Assembly (NCBI GenBank): GCA_021848825.1
Contig: JAJZTQ010000017.1
Coordinates: forward strand, 1 to 56,747
Length of the DNA stretch: 56,747 nucleotides
Reading direction: 5' to 3'
DNA from: Pseudomonadota bacterium
GTDB taxonomy: Bacteria > Pseudomonadota > Gammaproteobacteria > Burkholderiales > JABEVD01
Part shown: positions 8,859 through 16,259 of the stretch, piece by piece
Layout: every line of letters begins with the position of its first letter
How positions within the stretch are numbered: the stretch's first letter is position 1
Translations under genes and position numbers: made by a program
The notes under the pieces: model-generated
The model's database searches: none
What the model was told of the DNA's origin: nothing
Seen by the model: the letters and a program-made list of their open reading frames with translations, nothing else

Positions 8859-8999
8859 TCGTGAGGAAGCGACAGAAGGCATGATGAAGCGCGCAGACGA
8901 TGCCCTTCATGCCGCAAAGCATGCCGGCCGTAACTGCGCGAGTTCGGAAGAGGCGGAGAAACCGGCTTCGGAAGGCGGCATGTGTTAATATCGCATGCC

Positions 9000-9866
9000 A
9001 TGAAATCGGATTTCCTCCAGCGCTTCCTTTTCGAGAATTCGCCCATCAGGGGGGAAAGAGTGCATGTCGATCTGTCGCTGCGGACCATCCTGGAAAACCA
9101 CGACTATCCTCCTCTGCTGCGGAGTATCATGGGTGAACTCTGTTGTGCTGCGGTTCTGCTCGCGGCAACCCTGAAGCTCGAAGGCTCGCTCGTCCTGCAG
9201 ATACAGGGGAAGGGCGCGATCAGGCTGCTCGTCGTCGAATGCAGCGGCGACCTCGCGCTTCGCGCAACCGCGAAATGGGAAGGGGAGCTCGAAGGCAGCC
9301 TTGCCGATCTGGTGGGAGAAGGGCGCTTCGTCATCACGCTCGACCAGAAGGAAGGCCCGGCCTATCAGGGCATTGTCGCGCTCGAAGGGGAAAGCGTGGC
9401 CGAGATCCTGCAGAACTACATGATCCGTTCCGAGCAGCTCGAGACGAGGATCTGGCTTGCTTCGGAAGGGAATTCCGCTTCCGGCCTCCTTCTGCAGAAG
9501 CTTCCCGAGGGCGTTTCGGCGGACGAAGATGCCTGGAACAGGGTCACTTATCTCGCAGCGACCATGAGCAGGGACGAGCTGATGAATCTTTCGACGGAAA
9601 GGCTACTCCACAGGCTCTATCACGAGGAGGATGTTCGCCTTTTCGAAGACCAGCCCGTCTATTTCCGCTGCAGCTGCTCGCGGGAAAAGGTGGCGGGAAT
9701 GCTGAAGATGCTCGGCAGGGAGGAAGTCGAGTCGGTACTGGAAGAGAGGCAGACCGTGGAGGTCCATTGCGAATTCTGCAACAGGAAATACGAATTCGAC
9801 AGCGTGGATGCTGCCCAGCTCTTCTCGGAATCCGTCCCCGTGGCGGCGAGCACGAAGCGCCACTAG
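9000..9866 (+). CDS. hslO: Redox-regulated chaperone Hsp33
   Basis: A 288-residue cytoplasmic holdase that is activated by oxidation. The N-terminal dimerisation and substrate domain starts MKSDFLQRFLFE; the C-terminal redox switch has C224-x-C226 and C257-x-x-C260 (CSC and CEFC), which bind zinc when reduced and form disulfides under oxidative heat stress. Length fits the family. ATG 9000 matches where the family begins; an in-frame start 18 bases upstream is possible. No strong ribosome site is visible. It stands alone between an HD-GYP gene and the accessory HNH island. Confidence 0.95.
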   Translation: MKSDFLQRFLFENSPIRGERVHVDLSLRTILENHDYPPLLRSIMGELCCAAVLLAATLKLEGSLVLQIQGKGAIRLLVVECSGDLALRATAKWEGELEGSLADLVGEGRFVITLDQKEGPAYQGIVALEGESVAEILQNYMIRSEQLETRIWLASEGNSASGLLLQKLPEGVSADEDAWNRVTYLAATMSRDELMNLSTERLLHRLYHEEDVRLFEDQPVYFRCSCSREKVAGMLKMLGREEVESVLEERQTVEVHCEFCNRKYEFDSVDAAQLFSESVPVAASTKRH

Positions 9867-9983
9867 CCGGCGCATTTCCGAAGGCGAGCGGACTGCGCTC
9901 GTGAATCCGCAGCGGGGCATCGCGTTCATCCTCGCCGCGGCGAAGCTTTCTCAGGCCCGGAATGGCGAAAAAGGAACAAGAAC

Positions 9984-10895
9984 ATGGGGGAAGACGATCA
10001 AATCCGCGCAGCGGCCTTCGCACACATTCGAAGGCTCATCGACACGCGCGGACATCTTGCTTCGGCCGACCTCGCTTCCGGATTCGTATTCCAGGGCGGG
10101 CGCATCCCGCTCGTCAATCCCCAGCGCGGGATCTTCAAGCCCCGCCAGATGAAATACCTGCTTTCCATCAGGACGGTATTCCCAAGGACCGGCAGGAAAA
10201 TCTGGTATGACGACCAAAGGCGGGTCCATGGACAGATTTACGACGGAGAGGAGACGGTCGAATATGCATTCATGGGAAGCAATCCTGATGCTGCCGACAA
10301 CCGCTGGCTGCGTGAAGCGATGGAAATGAATAAGCCTCTGATCTATTTTCTTGGTATATCTCCGGGCAGGTATCAGACATTCATGCCGACCTTCGTGACA
10401 GGATGGGATGCGAACTCGTTGAGAGCAAACATCTCTTTTGGCATTCCTGGCGAGGATACGATGCCGGGCAGCGCTGCCGAAAGGCGCTACGCGCTGCGAG
10501 AAGTCAAGCACCGCCTGCATCAGGCTTCTTTCAGGGACGCGGTCATCACTGCATACAACGGGCGCTGCGCATTGTCCGGATTGCCCGAGCCCTTGCTTTT
10601 GGATGCGGCACACATCATAGGCGACAAAGACCAGGATTTCGGGCAGCCCGTCGTTCCCAACGGCATCCCGCTTTCGAAGATCCACCACGCAGCTTTCGAT
10701 GCGCACTTGATCGGGATCGATCCCGATTTCAGAATTCATGTCTCGAAGCGCTTGCTGAATCTGAACGATGGCCCGATGCTGGAGGCATTGAAGCAGTTAC
10801 ATCACAGCAGCTTACACCTCCCACATAGAGTACAAGATCGACCTGACAGAGGACGGCTTGAGGTTCGTTTCAAGGACTTCCAGCAGACCCTGTAG
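9984..10895 (+). CDS. HNH endonuclease, putative restriction type
   Basis: A 303-residue protein. The N-terminal 170 residues form a conserved region of unknown role (FVFQGGRIPLVNPQRGIF, then a DAADNRWLREA segment). The C-terminal 100 residues are an HNH_2-type nuclease: FRDAVITAYNGRCALSG, then LLLDAAHIIG, then NGIPLSKIHHAAFD and a short terminal region. The His, Asn and His needed for a beta-beta-alpha metal site are present. AAAGGAACAAG precedes ATG 9984. Arginine codons are mostly CGN here, unlike neighbouring core genes, which suggests acquisition. It is convergent with another HNH gene, so the pair may be a defence island. DNA cleavage is predicted from the fold; target unknown. Confidence 0.82.
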   Translation: MGEDDQIRAAAFAHIRRLIDTRGHLASADLASGFVFQGGRIPLVNPQRGIFKPRQMKYLLSIRTVFPRTGRKIWYDDQRRVHGQIYDGEETVEYAFMGSNPDAADNRWLREAMEMNKPLIYFLGISPGRYQTFMPTFVTGWDANSLRANISFGIPGEDTMPGSAAERRYALREVKHRLHQASFRDAVITAYNGRCALSGLPEPLLLDAAHIIGDKDQDFGQPVVPNGIPLSKIHHAAFDAHLIGIDPDFRIHVSKRLLNLNDGPMLEALKQLHHSSLHLPHRVQDRPDRGRLEVRFKDFQQTL

Positions 10896-11939
10896 TCAGG
10901 TCAAAAGCGCAAGGTATCCCTGGTCTATTGGTTCAGTGACTTTCTTTTCCAGCCAGGCGTGAGCGCCAGCATTGACACCCTGTCGGTAGGCCCATTCTGC
11001 AACAGTCAAAATGCTGTCGGCGTTCGAGATGAGCCCTAACTTTCCCAGTTTCCCGGAAAGTTCTTCCCCATACTTATCGTTCCGCCTCAACCACTTCTCA
11101 AGATGCGCCTTCGCACCGAGCATATCTGACTTGCTACGGTTGCAAGACGCATGGGTGAGGACGAAGTTGTGTGCAAGGTCTCGTGGATACTTGATCCACG
11201 GAATGAAATGATCGACATCTACCTTCTCCCTGATTCTTCCCCCACAGTAGAAACAGGTTCCAGCCTGAATGGGGTCAAGGATCTTAGCGATTTCCGCCAA
11301 GCTCTCCCGATACGAACCAAACATGAAAGATTCCAAATCATCAGATTTGCCAATAATGGGAGCGTTGAGGCTGTTTTGTCGGACATGCGTGATCCAGCCT
11401 GACTTGGACAATTGATGAATCAGGCCGTGGAATCGCCTGAGCAGAAAGCCCGCGCCTGGTCGCAGAACTAGGGAATTTTCCCGAATTGGGTAGTCGTAAA
11501 GGAAAGGATCCAGCCGCCCGTCCAGATTCTGCAAATGTTTCACAGGCATGCCGCGAATAGTTGCTGCGATTCTGCTGATAACGTGTTCCCATGAAGCCGA
11601 GTTTTCAGCTTTCACCAGTGAATCTGCACCCGAATTTCTCAACCCGTGGAGATGGGTCACAATCTCAGCCTGTGTCGACCGATTCTGGAAAAGCAACCCG
11701 GCCTTTGTTCCCGATGAATAGGGAACAGTCTGGGGCCAGTAAAGCTCGGCGAACTTTAGGGCTATTTCTCTCATCGAAATCGCCAGTTCCTCACCATCGT
11801 CATTTCCCTTCTCGACGGCAAGGTCAGCAAGCGAAATCAACAGAGCATATTTGTAGGTGGCGGAAAAATTCCCATCTTCGAAAAGTCGCTGGATTTTCTG
11901 GATGAAAACCAGCTGGTCTTCTGCTGATGGGACTTTCAT
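10896..11939 (-). CDS. HNH endonuclease coupled to a HIT protein
   Basis: A 347-residue protein, unrelated in layout to the neighbouring HNH gene. A long helical N-terminal region (about 1-225) contains no motif I can name. The HNH core lies about 230-280: CFYCGGRIREKVDVDHFIPW, then HNFVLTHASCNRSKSDML. The two CxxC-like pairs probably hold structural zinc, and DVDHFIP supplies the catalytic His. Its ATG overlaps the stop of the HIT gene by four bases (ATGA), so it is second in a two-gene operon. The nuclease-plus-nucleotide-hydrolase pairing suggests a stress or defence role; that is inference. Confidence 0.82.
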   Translation of the reverse strand: MKVPSAEDQLVFIQKIQRLFEDGNFSATYKYALLISLADLAVEKGNDDGEELAISMREIALKFAELYWPQTVPYSSGTKAGLLFQNRSTQAEIVTHLHGLRNSGADSLVKAENSASWEHVISRIAATIRGMPVKHLQNLDGRLDPFLYDYPIRENSLVLRPGAGFLLRRFHGLIHQLSKSGWITHVRQNSLNAPIIGKSDDLESFMFGSYRESLAEIAKILDPIQAGTCFYCGGRIREKVDVDHFIPWIKYPRDLAHNFVLTHASCNRSKSDMLGAKAHLEKWLRRNDKYGEELSGKLGKLGLISNADSILTVAEWAYRQGVNAGAHAWLEKKVTEPIDQGYLALLT

Positions 11940-12361
11940 CTTTGTGACCAGTAATCTGCCTTGTCAGGAAAGATCCAACGGATGCCGCCCCGAGGGTCTT
12001 CCCTGTCGCCGAAGTATCTTGGGATGAGATGGAAATGCAGATGGCCGACAGTCTGACCAGCGGCAGGGCCATCATTGACGCCTATATTCCAGCCATCCGG
12101 GGAGTATTCGAGTTCGACTCGTTCCTTCGATTGGATGAGCAGCTCGCGAATTTCGCTATGTTCGTCATCTGTCAGGTCGAAGAAGGAGGGAATATGCCTT
12201 TTCGGGATGACAAGCATATGACCGGGGGAAACTGGGTAGCCGTCGAAAAAGGCGAGAGCAAGCTCGGATTCGATTATGACTCTCTCTCCAGGCACACTAC
12301 AGAAAGGGCAGGGCAACTCTCTTCCTTTTTTCGATTGATTTCTTGATCTGCAATCCGCCAA
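11936..12361 (-). CDS. HIT-family nucleotide hydrolase/transferase
   Basis: A protein of about 141 residues with the histidine triad HLHFHLIP near the C-terminus, the GHMLVIPKRH strand and an N-terminal CPFC that may bind zinc. HIT enzymes cleave nucleoside phosphoramidates, dinucleoside polyphosphates or AMP-modified compounds through a His-AMP intermediate. The start is uncertain: TTG 12361 has AGGA seven bases upstream; a TTG at 12316, just before CPFC as in many relatives, follows AAGGAAGAG. It overlaps the HNH gene downstream by four bases. Coupling to a nuclease suggests that it may act on an AMP-capped or nucleotide signal tied to the nuclease. Confidence 0.85.
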   Translation of the reverse strand: MADCRSRNQSKKGRELPCPFCSVPGERVIIESELALAFFDGYPVSPGHMLVIPKRHIPSFFDLTDDEHSEIRELLIQSKERVELEYSPDGWNIGVNDGPAAGQTVGHLHFHLIPRYFGDREDPRGGIRWIFPDKADYWSQR

Positions 12362-12458
12362 ACGGCCATCCTACTCCGTCGCGAGCATAATTTCATCTGC
12401 GAAATCTGGCAGGTGGTGTTTTTCCATAGAATAGGTAGGATGACGGAATTACTCAGCC

Positions 12459-12866
12459 ATGAAAATGAGCGGTGATGGCAAGGCGACGAAAAGATGGTGG
12501 CATCGAAAAATTATTGACGTATCCGTGGTGGCTATCGGCGCTGATCTCTACGGGGTATTCTTGACATTCAGATGGCTGGTACCCGCCATCCTGGGGCATA
12601 ATCCAATCCTGAAAGGTATCGCTCTCGCTGTTCAGCCACTGTCCTGGATTTTAGCCGCCCCTTTTGCTTTCGCGTCGTTCATCGCGCTGCTGGGGCAATT
12701 CGGCAAACATGGATTGAAAGCGGAATCGTCGATACTGAGCAGGCTGCACGGAAAAGAAAGCGAGTTGGATAGATTCTTTTCGGAATCCGCTAGGTCTTCA
12801 AAAAAGGCGGTGCCCGATGTTTCGGGAAAGCCTGCGGAGTGGTCGCTCGGAATTCGGGGGACATGA
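12459..12866 (+). CDS. Small hypothetical membrane protein
   Basis: A 135-residue protein with two likely transmembrane helices (about 20-55 and 60-90, rich in Leu, Ile, Ala), a basic N-terminus (ATKRWWHRK) and a polar C-terminal tail. No family recognised. It is divergent from the HIT/HNH operon with a 97-base gap and may belong to the same accessory island. ATG 12459 and ATG 12465 are both possible; no strong ribosome site. Confidence 0.45.
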   Translation: MKMSGDGKATKRWWHRKIIDVSVVAIGADLYGVFLTFRWLVPAILGHNPILKGIALAVQPLSWILAAPFAFASFIALLGQFGKHGLKAESSILSRLHGKESELDRFFSESARSSKKAVPDVSGKPAEWSLGIRGT

Positions 12867-12919
12867 TACAAAACCCCGGCTCACGAACCCCGGACAAGAT
12901 TCTTCATTCCAGCGGACGT

Positions 12920-13702
12920 TCAAGCCTTTGGCCCGGAAGATTCTATCGCATGGAGGATGCCGTCCCAGAAGCGGATCCTCGCATCGACTGCGATCGACGC
13001 AGCCCTTTGCGCTTCGGCGAGCTTCGCTTCGTTTCCTGCGCAAAGCTCCTCCAGGAGAAGGATCGAAATCGGGCCGTGGAAATCCTCGTCGAGATGGATG
13101 TGGCGCTTCAAGTAGTAATGGAAAAAGGGCGCCTCCCTTTCCGTTATGCCCGTCCTTTCCAGGAAGGAGCGGAACATGCACGGGATGATGTGCTCTCTCC
13201 CCATCGCGAAGGCAGCCGCAACTTCGTGAGGCCTGTCGTTGTCGAGGAAGGCGAAGGTGCTTTTCACGAAATCAGTCGAGGGAGGAGGCGCAAGGTCCAG
13301 CGAAAAGGCGGCTTCCATCCCTTCCCGGCAAGCCGATTCGACGAAGGCGAGAATCCCCGAAGGATCTGCGCTCACTTCCTCCATTGCCCTGCAATAGAGC
13401 TCGAAATGGCTGGAATAGGTGGGTTTCCCCTGCTCTTCCGGAGCAATGTCCGACTCCTCTTCCAGGACCAGCTGATTGATGAAATAGCGCACCGCGGGAT
13501 TGCCCCTAGGCGCCCATGGCCAGACAGACGGGGCTATCTTCTGCTGCAGGTATTTCACGACGGACATGAAGTCCCATACCGAATAGACATGGTGACTCAT
13601 GAATATCCTCAGGTCTTCCAGCGAACGCACCGCCCCGTAAACCGCATGATTCTCGAGTTTCGGGCGCAGCTCATCGAGGAAGGAGAAGTCGAATCGTTTC
13701 AT
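12920..13702 (-). CDS. DUF3050 protein, heme-oxygenase-like fold
   Basis: A 260-residue soluble protein of the DUF3050 family. Recognisable parts are ENHAVYGAVRSLEDLRIFMS, then HHVYSVWDFMSVVKYLQ, an acidic EEESD, HFELYCRAMEE and a C-terminal YYLKRHIHLDEDFHGP. The repeated His/Glu pattern on helices fits the heme-oxygenase-like diiron oxidase superfamily, in which six Glu/His/Asp residues hold two metals; the reaction here is unknown. The frame extends upstream to 13846, but ATG 13702, just before FDFSFLDELRP, matches where the family usually starts. It follows the histidine-phosphatase-like gene on the same strand by 52 bases and may share its transcript. Confidence 0.82.
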   Translation of the reverse strand: MKRFDFSFLDELRPKLENHAVYGAVRSLEDLRIFMSHHVYSVWDFMSVVKYLQQKIAPSVWPWAPRGNPAVRYFINQLVLEEESDIAPEEQGKPTYSSHFELYCRAMEEVSADPSGILAFVESACREGMEAAFSLDLAPPPSTDFVKSTFAFLDNDRPHEVAAAFAMGREHIIPCMFRSFLERTGITEREAPFFHYYLKRHIHLDEDFHGPISILLLEELCAGNEAKLAEAQRAASIAVDARIRFWDGILHAIESSGPKA

Positions 13703-13754
13703 CTCTTTTTCATTTTCACGAACAGGGGTTTTCCTTATGCGGATGCCTCGGGAT

Positions 13755-15020
13755 TCATCTCGGCGGAAAGGCAGGGCAGGTGCTGGGGAGAGAGTCGCTT
13801 TCGATTCCTTCGCAGGCGTTGCTGAAAGTGATGTTTCCATCGGCATCCGTCTTCAGCTTCCAGATGGTGTCGTAATCGTCGAAAGACCACTCCGGTATTT
13901 TTTTCGCGGCTTCGGGATTGCCGTAGAGGACCCCGATCAGATATTTGACCGCATTCTCGATGTTCCCGTGCTCCCACGAGACCAGCGTGACCGCATGGTC
14001 GAACGCCTTTTCTGAATAGGGCGTGTTCTTCGTGAATAGGCTGGCTGCGAGGGTCGGGGCGTCGTTCCACTGGAAGGAAGCCAGCATCAGCGTCTTGCGG
14101 TGCCGGATGGCATAGGGAGAGAGGGTGAGGGAGGGCCTGACATAGGAGCACTCCGAATCGCATCCGATGAGATCCGCCGGATTCGACGAAAAGAGGTTCT
14201 GTGCCTTCCCGCCGGTCTTGCGGAAAAGCACTTCGTCTGCGCCTATCGCCCGCCATTCTCCCTGGCAGACGAGATTGCCGTTCTCGAAGCCGCGATTCGG
14301 ATGGGCTTCGGCATGCCTGACGAAATAGACGGTCTGATTGCTGTCGAATTCGAATCTCGACGAAGCAGGCCTTCTCACGGTGAAGGAAACGGGCTTCTCC
14401 GGACATTGCGAAGCGGGTTTCAGGTGCAGTTCGGGATAGCGGTCGTCCGGCTTTATGCCGTCGTCGAAGAGGGCGAATCCCGTTTTTCCGTTTTCCACGG
14501 ACATGACGAGATATTGTCCGGGATTCATTGCCTTGACATGACCGCCGAAAGCCTCGATCGCGCTTTCTATCATCGATGCGGGCATGGCGAAGAAGTAGTC
14601 GCCGCGGGGACGGTTCTTCAGGATGTCGTCGACGATGTACGCAGGAGAATCGTAGTCGTCGATTCCCCCTTCCCTGACGAGCCTGTGCGAGATGCCCAGA
14701 TCGACGAGCAGGGCATAGGGTGCGATGCTCTGGGTGGAAGCCATGTCACCAGGGTTCGATTCCGGATCGAGGGAATAGATGCGCCTCAGGTCTCCGGCTT
14801 TTCCCGCCGTGACGGATTTCAGCAATTGCCCGAGACGGAGCGCGTGATTGAGGCCCCTGACCGAAAGGCCGTTCGTCGCCGGATCCGCTTCCAGGCTTTG
14901 CACGAAAACGATATTCCATGCATTGCCGTCCAATGCAGGCATGGCGCCTGCGAAGGCCAGTGAAGGGAGGCCCGGCAGAAAGAAGAAGAGGAAGAGCAGG
15001 AAGCGCACAGGCGGGCTCAT
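13755..15020 (-). CDS. Secreted histidine-phosphatase-like protein
   Basis: A protein of about 421 residues with a signal peptide (MSPPVRFLLFLFFFLPGLPS, cleavage near SLAFAGA). The recognisable core is YFVRHAEAHPNRGFENGNLV around residue 240, the RHG motif that carries the phospho-His of the phosphoglycerate-mutase/histidine-phosphatase superfamily, followed by SNPADLIGC and SLTLSPYAIRHR strands. The first 220 residues resemble a second, degenerate copy (NIVFVQSLEADP, then RGLNHALRLGQLL), suggesting an internal duplication in which only the second half keeps the RH pair. It is probably periplasmic; substrate unknown. ATG 15020 is chosen because the signal peptide starts there. Confidence 0.7.
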   Translation of the reverse strand: MSPPVRFLLFLFFFLPGLPSLAFAGAMPALDGNAWNIVFVQSLEADPATNGLSVRGLNHALRLGQLLKSVTAGKAGDLRRIYSLDPESNPGDMASTQSIAPYALLVDLGISHRLVREGGIDDYDSPAYIVDDILKNRPRGDYFFAMPASMIESAIEAFGGHVKAMNPGQYLVMSVENGKTGFALFDDGIKPDDRYPELHLKPASQCPEKPVSFTVRRPASSRFEFDSNQTVYFVRHAEAHPNRGFENGNLVCQGEWRAIGADEVLFRKTGGKAQNLFSSNPADLIGCDSECSYVRPSLTLSPYAIRHRKTLMLASFQWNDAPTLAASLFTKNTPYSEKAFDHAVTLVSWEHGNIENAVKYLIGVLYGNPEAAKKIPEWSFDDYDTIWKLKTDADGNITFSNACEGIESDSLPSTCPAFPPR

Positions 15021-15048
15021 GGGTCGGATGATCTGTGAGCAGGTCGAA

Positions 15049-15252
15049 TCATGGAGCGTCAGCGGTCCGCCTGAAGGCGGCGCCGCTTGCCGCCTTCCGA
15101 TCCCGTGTTCGGCGTCGCGGCGCATCGCCCGGCACAGCCCCTCGTCGATTACCTTGCTCAGGGGCTTGGTCCTGGTTCACAGGGCCGCCTTCGTTGATCA
15201 TCGCATCGATCTCGGATACGCAGCGGTCGACTGCCGGCCTGGTCTCGTTCAC
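15049..15252 (-). CDS. Doubtful small ORF coupled to wrbA
   Basis: A 67-codon frame starting with GTG that overlaps the wrbA stop by four bases (GTGA). The first 35 residues ([20 protein letters not shown]) look plausible; the rest is Arg/Ala-rich and may be a wrong frame. A hairpin with 8-bp arms (AAGGCGGC/GCCGCCTT, about 15073-15096) lies inside its 3' part, without a T run. It could be a frameshifted or chance frame; only the coupling speaks for it. Confidence 0.22.
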   Translation of the reverse strand: MNETRPAVDRCVSEIDAMINEGGPVNQDQAPEQGNRRGAVPGDAPRRRTRDRKAASGAAFRRTADAP

Positions 15253-15854
15253 GACGCTGTGACGAGCCTGGCGATTTCGGACACATGCCTGCCCTGGAAT
15301 CGCGCAATCGCAAGCTCGTTTTCGCTAGGGACCCGCTTCCCGTCCGGTCCCGCAAGGGTCGATGCGCCATAGGGAGAGCCGCCCGTGATTTCCGTCATGT
15401 TCATGAGTTCCCTGCAAGAATAGGGTACGCCGACGATGACCATGCCATGATGGAGAAGCGTGGTGTGAAAAGACGTGACGGTTGTTTCCTGCCCGCCGTG
15501 CTGGGTGGCGGTGCTGGTGAAGACGCTGCCGACTTTGCCGATCAGCGCGCCCTCCATCCACAATTTTCCGGTCTGATCGAGAAAATTGCGCATCTGGGCA
15601 GCCATGTTGCCGAAACGGGTTGGCGTGCCGAAGATGATCGCATCGTGAGCGGCCAGATCCTCGACGCTTGCAATGGGGGCTTTCTGGTCCAGCCTGGCGC
15701 CGGCCTCGTGCGCCTTTTCCTGCGGCATGATTTCAGGCACGCGCCTGATGGATACCTCGGCGCCGGGAACCCCGGACGCCCCTTCGGCGACAGCATCAGC
15801 CAGCCTTTCGACATGTCCGTACATGCTGTAGTAGAGAACAAGTATGCGTGTCAT
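15249..15854 (-). CDS. wrbA: NAD(P)H:quinone oxidoreductase WrbA
   Basis: A 201-residue flavodoxin-like enzyme. The FMN-binding loop is at the N-terminus ([17 protein letters not shown]), followed by [20 protein letters not shown], the [14 protein letters not shown] segment that closes over the flavin, and [12 protein letters not shown], all diagnostic for WrbA. It performs two-electron quinone reduction in the cytoplasm and so avoids semiquinone radicals. Length is typical (about 200). A small doubtful ORF overlaps its stop; upstream is a 400-base gap. Confidence 0.96.
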   Translation of the reverse strand: MTRILVLYYSMYGHVERLADAVAEGASGVPGAEVSIRRVPEIMPQEKAHEAGARLDQKAPIASVEDLAAHDAIIFGTPTRFGNMAAQMRNFLDQTGKLWMEGALIGKVGSVFTSTATQHGGQETTVTSFHTTLLHHGMVIVGVPYSCRELMNMTEITGGSPYGASTLAGPDGKRVPSENELAIARFQGRHVSEIARLVTAS

Positions 15855-15903
15855 GTGGCGCCTCCTCGATTCATTATAGACAGCCGTATTCGGATAGAAT
15901 TCC

Positions 15904-15990
15904 CTAATGTCGGGAAGGCGCCCCGGCTTTGAAAATCAGGATGGCAAGGGATCCGCTTGCGCCATAGGCAGTGGCCGCCTTCATCAGGCC
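15904..15990 (-). pseudogene. Possible YihY/BrkB membrane-protein remnant
   Basis: Minus-strand codons ending in a TAG at 15904-15906 read [20 protein letters not shown]. This resembles the conserved AYGAAGSLVVLLLW segment of YihY/BrkB membrane proteins, but breaks off on both sides. It sits in the 400-base gap between wrbA and the PAS-GGDEF-EAL gene; apart from this and a promoter I see nothing else in that gap. A chance match is possible. Confidence 0.25.
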
Positions 15991-16149
15991 TTCTGTGATG
16001 GCTTCAGGCCTTCGATCTGAAGATGGCTGCGGAAATTTCGCTCATTCGGGCAACTTTCCGCCATGACTCGTCCATCTCGCGAGATTCAATCCATGGCAGG
16101 CGAAGATGGGGCAAATACAAGACATATGGCCGCTGGACGAAGCGCCGGC

Positions 16150-16179
16150 TTGACTTGTGACGGGAGGTGGGCTTAATAG
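16150..16179 (+). promoter_or_regulatory. Candidate sigma-70 promoter
   Basis: TTGACT at 16150-16155 and TTAATA at 16173-16178, 17 bases apart, sit about 80 bases upstream of the PAS-GGDEF-EAL gene. Match by eye. Confidence 0.4.
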
Positions 16180-16259
16180 ATAGGAATATGGCCTGATGCA
16201 GCAAGGCGGCAATTCGGGAATGGCTCAAGCGGAAGGCTCGACCGCTGCCATCATTGCAA

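Noticed and set aside
8881-8988. 35-codon ORF between the HD-GYP and hslO genes
   Set aside because: Weak ribosome site and no motif; composition does not favour coding.
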